Below, one piece after another: positions 25,353 through 33,639 of a stretch of DNA of 64,000 nucleotides. The notes beneath the pieces were generated by a model. The model ran no database searches. It was not told the DNA's origin and saw only the letters and a list, made by a program, of their open reading frames with translations. The stretch's first letter is position 1. Each line of letters begins with the position of its first letter. Source of the stretch: JBFHIZ01 sp963666475 (lineage in GTDB: Bacteria > Bacillota > Clostridia > Lachnospirales > Lachnospiraceae); assembly GCA_963666475.2 (NCBI GenBank), contig CAXXJM010000001.1, forward strand, positions 1,364,001-1,428,000, given 5' to 3'. Both the position numbers and the translations under genes were made by a program.

Positions 25353-25751
25353 TTATCTCTTTGAAAACTGTGGAGCACGACGTGCTGCTTTGAGTCCGTA
25401 TTTTTTTCTTTCTTTCATACGTGGATCTCTTGTTAAGTATCCAGCTTTTTTAAGTGTTGGACGGAAGTCAGCATCTGCCTGAAGCAATGCTCTTGCGATT
25501 CCGTGACGGATCGCTCCTGCCTGTCCTGTATATCCGCCACCTTTAACGGTTACGATTACGTCATACTGATCAACAGTATTTGTAGCTGTAAGTGGCTGAC
25601 GTACGATTACTTTCAATGTTTCTAATCCTAAGTATTCGTCGATTGATCTTTTATTGATTGTGATATTTCCTTTACCGCCTGGTACTAAATATACTCTAGC
25701 AATTGATTTTTTTCTTCTACCTGTTCCGTAGTATTTTGTTGCTTTTGCCAA
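25353..25751 (-). CDS. rpsI: 30S ribosomal protein S9
   Basis: The 132-residue S9 of the small-subunit head, whose basic C-terminal tail reaches the P-site tRNA. The start YYGTGRRKKSIARVYL, the central VKGGGYTGQAGAIRHGIARA and the end ARRAPQFSKR are all family hallmarks, and the tail with its final Lys-Arg is intact. It follows rplM by 23 nt with AGGAGG before the ATG, the usual L13-S9 pair, and probably shares the L13 leader. Confidence 0.98.
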   Translation of the reverse strand: MAKATKYYGTGRRKKSIARVYLVPGGKGNITINKRSIDEYLGLETLKVIVRQPLTATNTVDQYDVIVTVKGGGYTGQAGAIRHGIARALLQADADFRPTLKKAGYLTRDPRMKERKKYGLKAARRAPQFSKR

Positions 25752-25774
25752 TGGTTTTTCCTCCTATATCTCAA

Positions 25775-26203
25775 TTAAAATGTTAATTCTTCAGGTTTCT
25801 GTGCTGCATGTGGGTGTTCTGGTCCAGCATACACAAAAAGTTTCTTAATCATTGCTCTTCCAAGTGGTCCTTTTGGAAGCATTCCTTTAACAGCAAGTTC
25901 TGTAACCTGCTCAGGTTTTTTCGCTAATTTTTCTTTCAAAGTAGCTTCTTTCATTCCACCAACATAATCTGAATGATGGTAGTACATTTTCTGATCTAAC
26001 TTTTTACCTGTCACTTTAATTTTTTCAGCATTGATTACGATTACATAATCACCTGTGTCTTCGTGAGGGGTATAAATTGCTTTGTTTTTTCCTCTAAGTA
26101 CTTTTGCGATCTCTGACGCCATACGTCCGAGAGTCATATCTGTAGCATCAACTACATACCATTTTCTATCTACTGCAGCTGGATTAGCCATAAATGTTTT
26201 CAT
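25775..26203 (-). CDS. rplM: 50S ribosomal protein L13
   Basis: The 142-residue L13, an early assembly protein of the large subunit. Signatures are RKWYVVDATDMTLGRMASEI, the IYTPHEDTGDYVIVINAEKI strand region and MLPKGPLGRAMIKKLFVYAG. The start at 26203 is fixed by GGAGG and by homology; an upstream in-frame extension is non-coding leader. It is preceded by a structured leader (26240-26349) and a consensus promoter that overlaps the truA stop. Confidence 0.98.
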   Translation of the reverse strand: MKTFMANPAAVDRKWYVVDATDMTLGRMASEIAKVLRGKNKAIYTPHEDTGDYVIVINAEKIKVTGKKLDQKMYYHHSDYVGGMKEATLKEKLAKKPEQVTELAVKGMLPKGPLGRAMIKKLFVYAGPEHPHAAQKPEELTF

Positions 26204-26239
26204 CGTATTTCCTCCATAATTTACTTTGGTTATTCTTGA

Positions 26240-26349
26240 TAAAGAGGTTCGTCCCGGGGCAGGGAATGATAAACAGTTCTTTATCTTTCTATTACGAAGT
26301 ATGCACTGATGTATCCGGGCATGGTTCATCAAGACAAACCTCGTCACAT
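26240..26349 (-). ncRNA. Candidate L13 autoregulatory leader
   Basis: The 5' leader of rplM folds into a closing helix between 26333-26342 and 26244-26253 (GAGGTTTGTC with GACGAACCTC, one mismatch), continued by CCGGG/CCCGG (26315-26319 with 26253-26257) and an inner hairpin over about 26300-26315. Firmicute rplM genes are known to carry an L13 leader of about this size through which L13 controls its own synthesis. The assignment to that family is by position and folding. Confidence 0.6.
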
Positions 26350-26355
26350 TGAAAT

Positions 26356-26384
26356 ATTATATTATACGTGTCCGCGCGTGTCAA
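26356..26384 (-). promoter_or_regulatory. Promoter of rplM-rpsI
   Basis: TTGACA (26379-26384) and TATAAT (26356-26361) are 17 nt apart on the minus strand, full consensus. The -35 shares bases with the TGA stop of truA (26381-26383). Confidence 0.88.
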
Positions 26385-27166
26385 CTGTTTTCTACTGTAT
26401 TTTCAAGGTTTTTTTCGTTTTCTTCGTTCTCCAAATGTACATACTTATAAAGGAAAAGTCCTCGTGCCGGTGCCGTTGGTCCTGCTGTTTCTCGATCACA
26501 TGCTTCAAGGATTTCTTTTACTTCTTCTGGCTCAAAACGACCGTTTCCTACTTCAATCAAAGTTCCTGCTATTATTCGCACCATATTATACAAAAACCCT
26601 GTTCCCGACACTTCTATCGTAAGATCATTTTCCTGCCTTCGCACCTTCAAATCTGTAATGGTTCGAACGGTGGATTCCACGGTCGTATGAATGTTGCAAA
26701 AACTCTTAAAATCGTGTGTTCCAACCAAATAGTCGGCACCCTTCTGCATTCTTGCTTCATCTAGCTTTCTTCGATAATACAAGGAATAAAGGCGCTTTGT
26801 AGGTATCTCTACCGCATCAGTCGCGATTCGATACTGATAGGTCTTGATTGTCTTTTGCTTTCTTGGATGATACTCCGCTTCCACCTCTTTTGACTCTATA
26901 ATACGAATGTCGTCAGGGAGTCGTTGATTCAAAGCAAAGGAGACTTTCTCAGCTGGCATTCGTGCGTTCATATCAAACACCGCTTCATTACAGAGTGCAT
27001 GCACTCCTGCATCCGTTCTACTTGCTCCAGCAACCATAATTTCTTCACCAAAAATCTCTGAAAGACAACGATTGAGTTCACCCTCAATTGTTTTCCCAGT
27101 ATTTTGGATCTGCCATCCACAGTAGTTCGTGCCATCATATGCGACTATCATGTGTACTCGTTTCAT
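26381..27166 (-). CDS. truA: tRNA pseudouridine(38-40) synthase TruA
   Basis: A 261-residue enzyme that isomerises uridines 38-40 in the anticodon stem-loop. The catalytic Asp sits in GASRTDAGVHAL; YDGTNYCGWQIQ at the N-terminus and FLYNMVRIIAGTLIEVG near the C-terminus are further TruA motifs. I choose the ATG at 27166 (MKRVHMIVAYDG), with GAAGG upstream, over a longer start. It is the last gene of ecfA1-ecfA2-ecfT-truA, a common Firmicute order, 52 nt after ecfT. Confidence 0.96.
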   Translation of the reverse strand: MKRVHMIVAYDGTNYCGWQIQNTGKTIEGELNRCLSEIFGEEIMVAGASRTDAGVHALCNEAVFDMNARMPAEKVSFALNQRLPDDIRIIESKEVEAEYHPRKQKTIKTYQYRIATDAVEIPTKRLYSLYYRRKLDEARMQKGADYLVGTHDFKSFCNIHTTVESTVRTITDLKVRRQENDLTIEVSGTGFLYNMVRIIAGTLIEVGNGRFEPEEVKEILEACDRETAGPTAPARGLFLYKYVHLENEENEKNLENTVENS

Positions 27167-27218
27167 ATATACCTTCATTCTTATTTCAAAAATTAATCTT
27201 TCATTTACAAGCAATTCT

Positions 27219-28028
27219 TTATGGGAGGAACCTCAAATTTCCAACCGCAATAACTGCCGCAAGCATAAAAAACACATATAGGTATCCAAACGCATCTCTA
27301 CGTTCGTATACCAACGGCTTCATTTTGGTACGTCCTTCTCCACCACGGTAACATCTAGATTCCATCGCCATAGCCAAGTCGTTTGCTCTCCGAAAAGCAG
27401 AAACAAACAACGGAACTAAAATTGGAATCATTGCCTTTACACGATGAAATATGTTTCCACTCTCAAAATCCGCGCCTCTGGCCAGTTGCGCTTTCATGAT
27501 TTTATCAGTCTCCTCTAATAGAATTGGAATGAACCTTAGAGCAATCGACATCATCATTGCAATTTCATGTACTGGCACATGAATCTTTTTTAAAGGCCAT
27601 AAACCAGTCTCCATACCATCAGTCAATTGATTAGGCGTTGTTGACAACGTCATAATTGATGATCCAATAATCAAAAAAGACAGACGTAAGGCCATCATAC
27701 CTGCCATCGTAGCGCCTTCTTTGCTAATGGAAAGAATCCACAATTGAAACAATGGTTCTCCGGGTGTTAAAAACAAGTTTACTCCAACGGTAATTACCAG
27801 GATGATGAGAATCGGTTTCATTCCACGAATCATAAATTTAAATGGTACATTTGACAGCTTGATGACCGATGCAAGAAATAGTAAAGCTACTGCATAGCCC
27901 GCAAAATTATTGATGCAAAACAATGCAATCATAAATAAAATTGTGGATGCAAGCTTCACTCTAGGATCTAGTCTGTGAATAACAGATTCTGTTTGATAAT
28001 ATTGTCCAATGGTAATATCTCTAATCAT
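27219..28028 (-). CDS. ecfT: Energy-coupling factor transporter transmembrane protein EcfT
   Basis: The 269-residue shared T-component of group II ECF vitamin transporters. It has about five to six membrane helices and two cytosolic coupling motifs, AQLARGADF and AMESRCYRG, matching the A-R-G signatures that insert into EcfA1 and EcfA2. The N-terminus (HRLDPRVKLASTILFMI) is typical. It overlaps ecfA2 by 8 nt. Dedicated S-components for riboflavin, folate or biotin would be encoded elsewhere. Confidence 0.95.
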   Translation of the reverse strand: MIRDITIGQYYQTESVIHRLDPRVKLASTILFMIALFCINNFAGYAVALLFLASVIKLSNVPFKFMIRGMKPILIILVITVGVNLFLTPGEPLFQLWILSISKEGATMAGMMALRLSFLIIGSSIMTLSTTPNQLTDGMETGLWPLKKIHVPVHEIAMMMSIALRFIPILLEETDKIMKAQLARGADFESGNIFHRVKAMIPILVPLFVSAFRRANDLAMAMESRCYRGGEGRTKMKPLVYERRDAFGYLYVFFMLAAVIAVGNLRFLP

Positions 28029-28884
28029 CTATCTTTTCCTTATAAAATTTCTTCAAAATTTCATCTTTCGCTTCTTCTATCGTTGTTATCTTTGTATCGA
28101 CAGGCATTCCTTCGTCCGCTAGGCGATTCATAATATAGGTAACTCTTGGTGCGGATAATCCAATTTCCTCTAAATGTTGATACTCTTTAAAAACTTCTTT
28201 CGGAACATCATCATACTCCACAACACCTTTATTCATTACAATGATTCGATCCACGTATTTTGCTACATCTTCCATACTATGTGATACAAGAATAACGGTG
28301 AGTTTGGATTCTTCTTTTAATTTCTTAACTTGATCCAAGATTTCATCACGTCCTTTTGGATCCAGTCCTGCGGTTGGCTCATCCAATATGAGTACTTCTG
28401 GCTTCATCGCCAATACTCCTGCAATGGCAACCCGTCGCTTTTGCCCTCCAGATAAATCAAAAGGAGAGTAATCATCATATTCTTCACCCATCCCTACACT
28501 TCTTAATGCTTGTTTCGCACAAATTTTTGCATCCGCTTTTGACATCCCTAAATTTTTTGGTCCAAACATGACATCAGAAAGGACATCAACTTCAAAAAGC
28601 TGATGTTCTGGATACTGAAACACCAGTCCAACTTTGCTATGTAATTTTTTTCTTTCAAAATCTTTTGCTGCAATATCTTTTCCATTATAAAAAACGGTTC
28701 CTGAAGTTGGTTTGATCAACCCGTTTAATATCTGTATAAATGTTGATTTTCCAGATCCAGTATGTCCGATAATTCCAATAAACTCACCATCAGAAATTTC
28801 CAAATTGATATCTGAGAGTGCTTTGACTGCAAGCTTGGTATCTTGTCCATATATATGATTGATGTGATTGACTGCGATTGACAT
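28021..28884 (-). CDS. ecfA2: Energy-coupling factor transporter ATPase EcfA2
   Basis: The 287-residue second ATPase of the ECF module. Walker A GHTGSGKS, Q-loop FQYPEHQLFEVDVLSDVMFG, signature LSGGQKRRVAIAGV and Walker B VLILDEPTAGLDPKG are intact. The FQYPEHQLF form with YPEHQ is characteristic of EcfA2. The start is either the ATG at 28884 (MSIAVNH), as in homologues, or an ATG at 28896 that lies very close to AAAGG. It is 51 nt after ecfA1 and overlaps ecfT by 8 nt. Confidence 0.94.
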   Translation of the reverse strand: MSIAVNHINHIYGQDTKLAVKALSDINLEISDGEFIGIIGHTGSGKSTFIQILNGLIKPTSGTVFYNGKDIAAKDFERKKLHSKVGLVFQYPEHQLFEVDVLSDVMFGPKNLGMSKADAKICAKQALRSVGMGEEYDDYSPFDLSGGQKRRVAIAGVLAMKPEVLILDEPTAGLDPKGRDEILDQVKKLKEESKLTVILVSHSMEDVAKYVDRIIVMNKGVVEYDDVPKEVFKEYQHLEEIGLSAPRVTYIMNRLADEGMPVDTKITTIEEAKDEILKKFYKEKIDD

Positions 28885-28935
28885 ATTAATGACCATACCT
28901 TTCTTTCACGCTTGTCTTCATACTTCGATTCACCT

Positions 28936-29793
28936 CTATTTTATTTGATGTTTTTTCATTTCTATTAAGAATTCTTCTTCTGTAATAATCCCATCCGGAA
29001 GGTCAAATCCTTCTCTTTTTAATGCTTCCGATAACAACGTCACTTGTGGAACGTCTAAGCGCATGGACTGAAGCATATCTACTTGAGAAAATACTTCTTT
29101 TGGTGTCCCTGACAACTTGACTTTTCCCTCGTCCATGACATATACCTTATCTGCATAAATCGTCTCGTCCATGTAGTGAGTAATCAGTATAACGGTTACA
29201 TTTTCCACATCGTTCAATGCCCTTAAGACACGAATGACCTCTTTTCTGCCAACAGGGTCAAGCATTGCTGTAGGTTCATCCAACACGATGCATTTTGGAT
29301 GCATCGCAATTACACCAGCTATAGATACTCGCTGTTTCTGACCCCCAGATAACTTGTTTGGTGAATGTTTTCGAAACTCGTACATACCTACGGCTTTTAA
29401 ACTTTCCTCTACTCTTTGCCATATTTCTTCGGTAGGAATCCCCATATTTTCTGGCCCAAATCCTACATCTTCTTCCACGATCTGTCCTATAATCTGGTTG
29501 TCTGGATTTTGAAAAACCATTCCTGCAGTCTGTCTGACATCCCAAAGGTATTCTTCCTGCAAGGTATCTTTTCCATCAACCAGGAGCGTTCCCTCAGTTG
29601 GTGCCAGAATTGCATTTAAGTGCTTTGCCAGGGTGGACTTACCAGAACCATTATGCCCTAGTATCGCAACAAAATCACCTGCCTCAATGGTAAGGTCAAT
29701 TTCCTCGATTGCTCTGACAGTTCCAATGGCTTCGCCCTCTTCATTATGTTTTAAATAATCATGTGTTAACTTCTTAGATTCAATAATTTTCAT
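28936..29793 (-). CDS. ecfA1: Energy-coupling factor transporter ATPase EcfA1
   Basis: The 285-residue first ATPase of the ECF module. Walker A GHNGSGKS, Q-loop FQNPDNQIIGQIVEEDVGFG, signature LSGGQKQRVSIAGV and Walker B IVLDEPTAMLDPVG are all present. The FQNPDNQ form is diagnostic for EcfA1. It heads the ecf operon downstream of the rplQ terminator and has its own promoter at 29868-29896. Confidence 0.95.
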   Translation of the reverse strand: MKIIESKKLTHDYLKHNEEGEAIGTVRAIEEIDLTIEAGDFVAILGHNGSGKSTLAKHLNAILAPTEGTLLVDGKDTLQEEYLWDVRQTAGMVFQNPDNQIIGQIVEEDVGFGPENMGIPTEEIWQRVEESLKAVGMYEFRKHSPNKLSGGQKQRVSIAGVIAMHPKCIVLDEPTAMLDPVGRKEVIRVLRALNDVENVTVILITHYMDETIYADKVYVMDEGKVKLSGTPKEVFSQVDMLQSMRLDVPQVTLLSEALKREGFDLPDGIITEEEFLIEMKKHQIK

Positions 29794-29867
29794 TCATAAC
29801 CTCATGATGCTAAATTTCTTCTTAGTACTATCGTTCGTTTTATTCTATATCCTATTGGACTTGTTCT

Positions 29868-29896
29868 ATTTTACTTGATTCCCCTTGAAAATACAA
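29868..29896 (-). promoter_or_regulatory. Promoter of ecfA1-ecfA2-ecfT-truA
   Basis: TTGTAT (29891-29896) and TAAAAT (29868-29873) on the minus strand, 17 nt apart, about 75 nt before the ecfA1 ATG and just after the rplQ terminator. Confidence 0.6.
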
Positions 29897-29929
29897 GAAC
29901 TTCCAATAGTAGACCAAGATTCAAACATA

Positions 29930-29963
29930 AAAAAACTCAGGAAACGGGTTCCTGAGTTTTTTT
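29930..29963 (-). terminator. Terminator of the S10-spc-alpha superoperon after rplQ
   Basis: AAAAACTCAGGAA pairs perfectly with TTCCTGAGTTTTT around a 5-nt loop, with T runs on both strands, 13 nt past the rplQ stop. It ends the ribosomal transcript. Confidence 0.93.
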
Positions 29964-29975
29964 AACAAAATCTAA

Positions 29976-30512
29976 TTATACAAGTTCAAGTAATACTTCC
30001 ATAGCTGCATCACCTTTACGTAAACCGATTTTAACGATTCTTGTATATCCACCGTTACGTCCTACATATTTAGGAGCGATTTCGTCAAATAATTTTGCAA
30101 CTAAGTCAATTTCTTTTGTTCCTTTTTTTCTACCAGCCTGTGTATCAGGAACTTCTTTTACTGTATAAAGAACTTTTAACATTTGTCTTCTAGCATGCAA
30201 TCTTGAAGGAAGGTCTTTTTTTACTTCTTTTTCGATAGTTTCATATGTAGAAACTTTTTTACCATCAACAACTTCTTTCACTCTTTTACCGTCTTTATCT
30301 TTTACAGGAACTTTTGCCTGAACAGTAACAGTTTCAAAGTTATCTTTTTCTTTCACTGCAAGTGCAATTAATCCTTCAGCGATTTTCGCAACTTCTTTCG
30401 CTTTTGCTTCTGTTGTTACGATTTTACCGTTTGCTAATAATGCAGTAACCTGTCCTCTTAATAATGCTTTTCTCTGGCTAGTTGTTCTGCCAAGTTTTCT
30501 TTTTTTTGCCAT
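29976..30512 (-). CDS. rplQ: 50S ribosomal protein L17 with large insertions
   Basis: L17 lies near the peptide exit tunnel. Usual parts are present: KRKLGRTTSQRKALLRGQ at the N-terminus and GGYTRIVKIGLRKGDAAMEVLLELV-like ending. At 178 residues it is far longer than the common 115-130: about 40 residues (roughly 60-98, Lys/Glu/Val-rich) are inserted before SRLHARRQ and about 15 more around VPDTQAGRKKGTKEI. I recall such long forms in Lachnospiraceae, so it is not an assembly artefact. It is the last gene of the alpha operon, 124 nt after rpoA. Confidence 0.97.
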   Translation of the reverse strand: MAKKRKLGRTTSQRKALLRGQVTALLANGKIVTTEAKAKEVAKIAEGLIALAVKEKDNFETVTVQAKVPVKDKDGKRVKEVVDGKKVSTYETIEKEVKKDLPSRLHARRQMLKVLYTVKEVPDTQAGRKKGTKEIDLVAKLFDEIAPKYVGRNGGYTRIVKIGLRKGDAAMEVLLELV

Positions 30513-30539
30513 TTTCTTTTCCTTTCTACTTAAGAATCA

Positions 30540-30628
30540 TTCGAACATGCCCTATCGGTCTTACTATCGAACAATATTTCTTATATAGATCATACATTTC
30601 CTATGCCTTTTGGGCTTACTAGAAATGT
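30540..30628 (-). repeat. Duplicated hairpin motif between rpoA and rplQ
   Basis: Two hairpins share nearly the same apical sequence. Plus-strand ATGCCCTATCGGTCTTACTA (30547-30566) and ATGCCTTTTGGGCTTACTA (30603-30621) are imperfect direct repeats, each enclosed by a stem: TTCGA/TCGAA for the first and ACATTTC/GAAATGT (30594-30600 with 30622-30628) for the second. They fill the rpoA-rplQ spacer and could be a protein-binding RNA, for instance for L17, or an RNA-processing site. Confidence 0.55.
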
Positions 30629-30636
30629 AAATCTTA

Positions 30637-31596
30637 TTATTCGTCACCGAAGTTTAATTCTAAACCGAGTTCTTTCAATTTAGCTAAAACTTCTTCTAAA
30701 GATTTACGTCCAAGATTACGAACTTTCATCATATCATCTGCGGTCTTGTTGGTAAGTTCTTCCACTGTATTGATTCCAGCTCTCTTCAAGCAATTGTAAG
30801 AACGAACAGATAGTTCTAACTCGTCAATGCTCATAATTAAAGCTTTTTCTTTTTCATCATCTTCTTTTTCTATCATAACTTCTGCATTTTTTGCATTTTC
30901 TGATAGATCAACAAATAATCCTAAGTGTTCACTTAAAACTTTTGCTGCAAGACTCACGGACTCATCTGGAGCCAGAGTTCCGTTTGTGTATACATCTAAT
31001 GTCAACTTATCAAAGTCTGTGATTTGTCCAACACGTGTATTCTCAACGGAAAGATTTACTCTTTCTACTGGTGTGTAAATTGAGTCAACTGCGATGACTC
31101 CGATTGGAGTATCGTCTGTTTTGTTTTTATCTGCGCTTACGTATCCACGACCTTTTGTAATGATTAATTCCATGTACAATTTGCTGGATTTTCCACCGCT
31201 TAAAGTTGCAATCGTAAGTTCTGGGTTTAAGATTTCAACATCAGAATCCACTTGAATATCAGATGCTTTTACAACACCTTCCCCTTCAAATTCGATATAT
31301 GCTACTTTTGGTTCATTTGACTCACTTGAATTGCGGATTGCTAAGCTCTTGATGTTCATGATAATCTCAGTAACATCTTCTTTGACACCTGGAATAGAAC
31401 TGAATTCGTGTAAAACACCTTCAATCTTAACCTGACTCACTGCTGCGCCTGGTAAAGAAGAAAGCATAATTCTTCTTAAAGAATTTCCTAAAGTAGTTCC
31501 ATATCCTCTTTCCAAAGGTTCTACTACGAATTTTCCGTATTTTTTATCTTCCGAGATTTCCACAACTTCAATATTAGGTCTCTCAAATTCAAACAT
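30637..31596 (-). CDS. rpoA: RNA polymerase alpha subunit
   Basis: A 319-residue subunit. The N-terminal dimerisation domain (about 1-230) begins FEFERPNIEVVE and contains GYGTTLGNSLRRIMLSSLPG; the C-terminal domain (about 245-319) includes LSVRSYNCLKRAGINTVEEL and the NLGRKSLEEV helix that contacts UP elements and activators. GGAGGG before the ATG at 31596 fixes the start. It follows rpsD by 89 nt, a spacer with an 11-bp stem around AACCTTG/CAAGGTT (31651-31675). Confidence 0.98.
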   Translation of the reverse strand: MFEFERPNIEVVEISEDKKYGKFVVEPLERGYGTTLGNSLRRIMLSSLPGAAVSQVKIEGVLHEFSSIPGVKEDVTEIIMNIKSLAIRNSSESNEPKVAYIEFEGEGVVKASDIQVDSDVEILNPELTIATLSGGKSSKLYMELIITKGRGYVSADKNKTDDTPIGVIAVDSIYTPVERVNLSVENTRVGQITDFDKLTLDVYTNGTLAPDESVSLAAKVLSEHLGLFVDLSENAKNAEVMIEKEDDEKEKALIMSIDELELSVRSYNCLKRAGINTVEELTNKTADDMMKVRNLGRKSLEEVLAKLKELGLELNFGDE

Positions 31597-31685
31597 TATC
31601 AATACCCTCCTTTATCATCGGTTTACATGACTTACTTTTAAAATGGCTAAACCTTGCGACAAAATCACAAGGTTATAGCTGCTTA

Positions 31686-32276
31686 TTATTTAGAATATAA
31701 CTCGACGATAAGCATTTCATCTACTGGAACATCAATTTCTTCTCTTGTTGGAAGAGCTTTAACAGTAGCTGTCATCGCCTCTTGATCTACAGTAAGCCAC
31801 CCTGGAACTAATCTTCCAGAAGTAACCTCAAGGATATCTTTATAACGTTGTAAATCTTTTGCTTTTTCTGTGATTTGAATCACGTCACCAGCTTGTACTT
31901 TGTATGATGGAATGTTTACAACTTTACCATTAACTGTAAAGTGTTTGTGTCCAACGATCTGTCTAGCTTCTCTTCTAGTTCTTGCAAATGCTGAACGAAA
32001 TACAACATTGTCAAGTCTTGATTCAAGCATAACCATAAGGTTTTCACCAGTCATACCTTTCATACGATCTGCTTTTTCGTAGCAGTTACGGAAAGGTTTT
32101 TCAAGTACTCCATAGATGAATTTTGCTTTTTGTTTTTCTCTTAACTGAAGACCATATTCGCTTAATTTTTTTGACTGTCTAGGACTTCTGTTTGATTTTT
32201 TGTCATATCCAAGAACGGATGGTTCCATTCCTAGTGATCTACATTTTTTTAATACGGGAACTCTGTTTACTGCCAT
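31686..32276 (-). CDS. rpsD: 30S ribosomal protein S4
   Basis: The 196-residue primary 16S rRNA-binding protein S4. The S4 domain (about 88-150) includes ESRLDNVVFRSAFARTRREA and ARQIVGHKHFTVNGK. The N-terminus has a single Cys, so it is the zinc-free form. It sits inside the alpha operon between rpsK and rpoA; in some Firmicutes rpsD is unlinked. S4 is a known translational repressor of its own mRNA in several bacteria. Confidence 0.98.
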   Translation of the reverse strand: MAVNRVPVLKKCRSLGMEPSVLGYDKKSNRSPRQSKKLSEYGLQLREKQKAKFIYGVLEKPFRNCYEKADRMKGMTGENLMVMLESRLDNVVFRSAFARTRREARQIVGHKHFTVNGKVVNIPSYKVQAGDVIQITEKAKDLQRYKDILEVTSGRLVPGWLTVDQEAMTATVKALPTREEIDVPVDEMLIVELYSK

Positions 32277-32370
32277 TGTTTGATTTCCTCCTGTTGTTGT
32301 TTACAATCTTTCAGCACACATTTGTCTGAAAATCTTCTTCCAACTTACAATTCTCATTTTTATTGTTACG

Positions 32371-32766
32371 TTATACTCTACGACGTTTTGGTGGACGACA
32401 TCCGTTATGTGGTACTGGAGTTACGTCTTTGATACTTGTTACTTCTATTCCACATGCTGCAAGTGCACGAATAGCTGCTTCACGACCTGAACCAGGTCCT
32501 TTTACCATTACATCTACAGTTTTTAATCCATGAATCAAAGCTGCTTTTGCTGCTGTTTCAGCTGCCATCTGTGCTGCGTATGGAGTAGATTTTTTAGAGC
32601 CTCTAAATCCAAGTTCACCAGTACTTGACCAGCTAAGAGCATTTCCCTGACTGTCTGTCAACGTTACGATTGTATTGTTGAAAGAAGACTGGATATGAGC
32701 CTGTCCATGTTCAACGTTCTTTTTGACATGTTTTTTTGTGGTTTTCTTTCCAACATTCTTTGCCAT
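32371..32766 (-). CDS. rpsK: 30S ribosomal protein S11
   Basis: A 131-residue platform protein of the small subunit that contacts the mRNA exit region. Motifs are AHIQSSFNNTIVTLTDSQGN, GFRGSKKSTPYAAQMAAE, VKGPGSGREAAIRAL and the end PHNGCRPPKRRRV. An Asn-Gly in the C-terminal PHNGCRP may form the isoaspartate known in E. coli S11. It is 47 nt after rpsM. Confidence 0.98.
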   Translation of the reverse strand: MAKNVGKKTTKKHVKKNVEHGQAHIQSSFNNTIVTLTDSQGNALSWSSTGELGFRGSKKSTPYAAQMAAETAAKAALIHGLKTVDVMVKGPGSGREAAIRALAACGIEVTSIKDVTPVPHNGCRPPKRRRV

Positions 32767-32813
32767 TAAACTAACCTACTTTCTCAAAATTAATCATTCT
32801 ATGATTACACTAA

Positions 32814-33182
32814 CTACATTTTCTTATTTGCTACAGTTCTTTTTGGACCTTTACAAGTTCTAGCATTTGTTTTGGTCTTCTGTCCACGACATGGAAGTCC
32901 TCTTCTATGACGAATTCCTCTGTAACATCCAATTTCCTGTAATCTCTTGATATTCATTGCTACTTCTCTACGAAGATCACCTTCTACTTGATAAGATGAA
33001 GCGATGATATCACTCAATGTTTTTACTTCTTCGTCAGTCAAATCTCTTACGCGAGTATCTGGGCTGATATCAGCTTTTGCTAATATTTCGTCTGAACTTG
33101 TTCTACCAATTCCGTAGATATAAGTCAAACCGATCTGTACACGTTTGTCTCTTGGTAAATCTACACCAGCAATACGAGCCAT
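32814..33182 (-). CDS. rpsM: 30S ribosomal protein S13
   Basis: A 122-residue head protein that forms intersubunit bridges and touches the P-site tRNA through its basic tail. Motifs are MARIAGVDLPRDKRVQIGLT, IYGIGRTSS and RHRRGLPCRGQKTKTNARTC. The ATG at 33182 (GGAGG upstream) is preferred over an earlier in-frame codon. It is preceded by an unusually long 240-nt spacer after rpmJ. Confidence 0.98.
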   Translation of the reverse strand: MARIAGVDLPRDKRVQIGLTYIYGIGRTSSDEILAKADISPDTRVRDLTDEEVKTLSDIIASSYQVEGDLRREVAMNIKRLQEIGCYRGIRHRRGLPCRGQKTKTNARTCKGPKRTVANKKM

Positions 33183-33422
33183 GGTTGTTTCCTCCATTTT
33201 TTCTACTATTTTCAGTTCTAATTGATTGGGGTATTTTGTTTCATACCCGACCGACTAATTGTAGTCGATTTTTCTGTCAGCCACTCGATATTATGAATCT
33301 ACCGGACTGCCAGTATCAAGAAGCACACATACGTATTAGGCTAGATTTGCCATAATATATAATAATGTGATCCTTATTCTCATAAGCACATTCGAATATG
33401 CAAGATGATGTTTGACAGTGGA
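33183..33422 (-). promoter_or_regulatory. Long rpmJ-rpsM spacer with hairpins
   Basis: This 240-nt gap holds no gene. On the minus strand it contains two compact hairpins just upstream of rpsM: CGACTA/TAGTCG with a 4-nt loop (about 33253-33268) and GGGTAT/ATACCC with an 8-nt loop (about 33229-33248). In many bacteria the alpha operon has a structured S4-binding leader before rpsM, so a regulatory leader or internal promoter is possible. I see no convincing -35/-10 pair. Confidence 0.4.
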
Positions 33423-33536
33423 TTAACCCTGTCTTTGTTTGTGTTTTGGGTTATCACAGATAACTCTGATGATACCTTTTCTTTTAATTACTTTGCACTT
33501 TTCGCACATAGGTTTTACGGATGATCTAACTTTCAT
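33423..33536 (-). CDS. rpmJ: 50S ribosomal protein L36
   Basis: A 37-residue protein starting MKVRSSVKPMCEKCKVIKR and ending in HKQRQG. The zinc-binding set C-x2-C-x12-C-x4-H (Cys11, Cys14, Cys27, His32) is complete, so this is the zinc-ribbon form. It lies 103 nt after infA in the conserved order infA-rpmJ-rpsM. AAAGGAGGG precedes the ATG. Confidence 0.97.
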   Translation of the reverse strand: MKVRSSVKPMCEKCKVIKRKGIIRVICDNPKHKQRQG

Positions 33537-33639
33537 CTTAAACCCTCCTTTCAAAATGACCGCTCTCTAGTATAACACACTCCACGGCAGTTATCAAGAT
33601 TAATTGTTAATTTTTTGTAGCCTTTGTTTCTTTGAAAAT

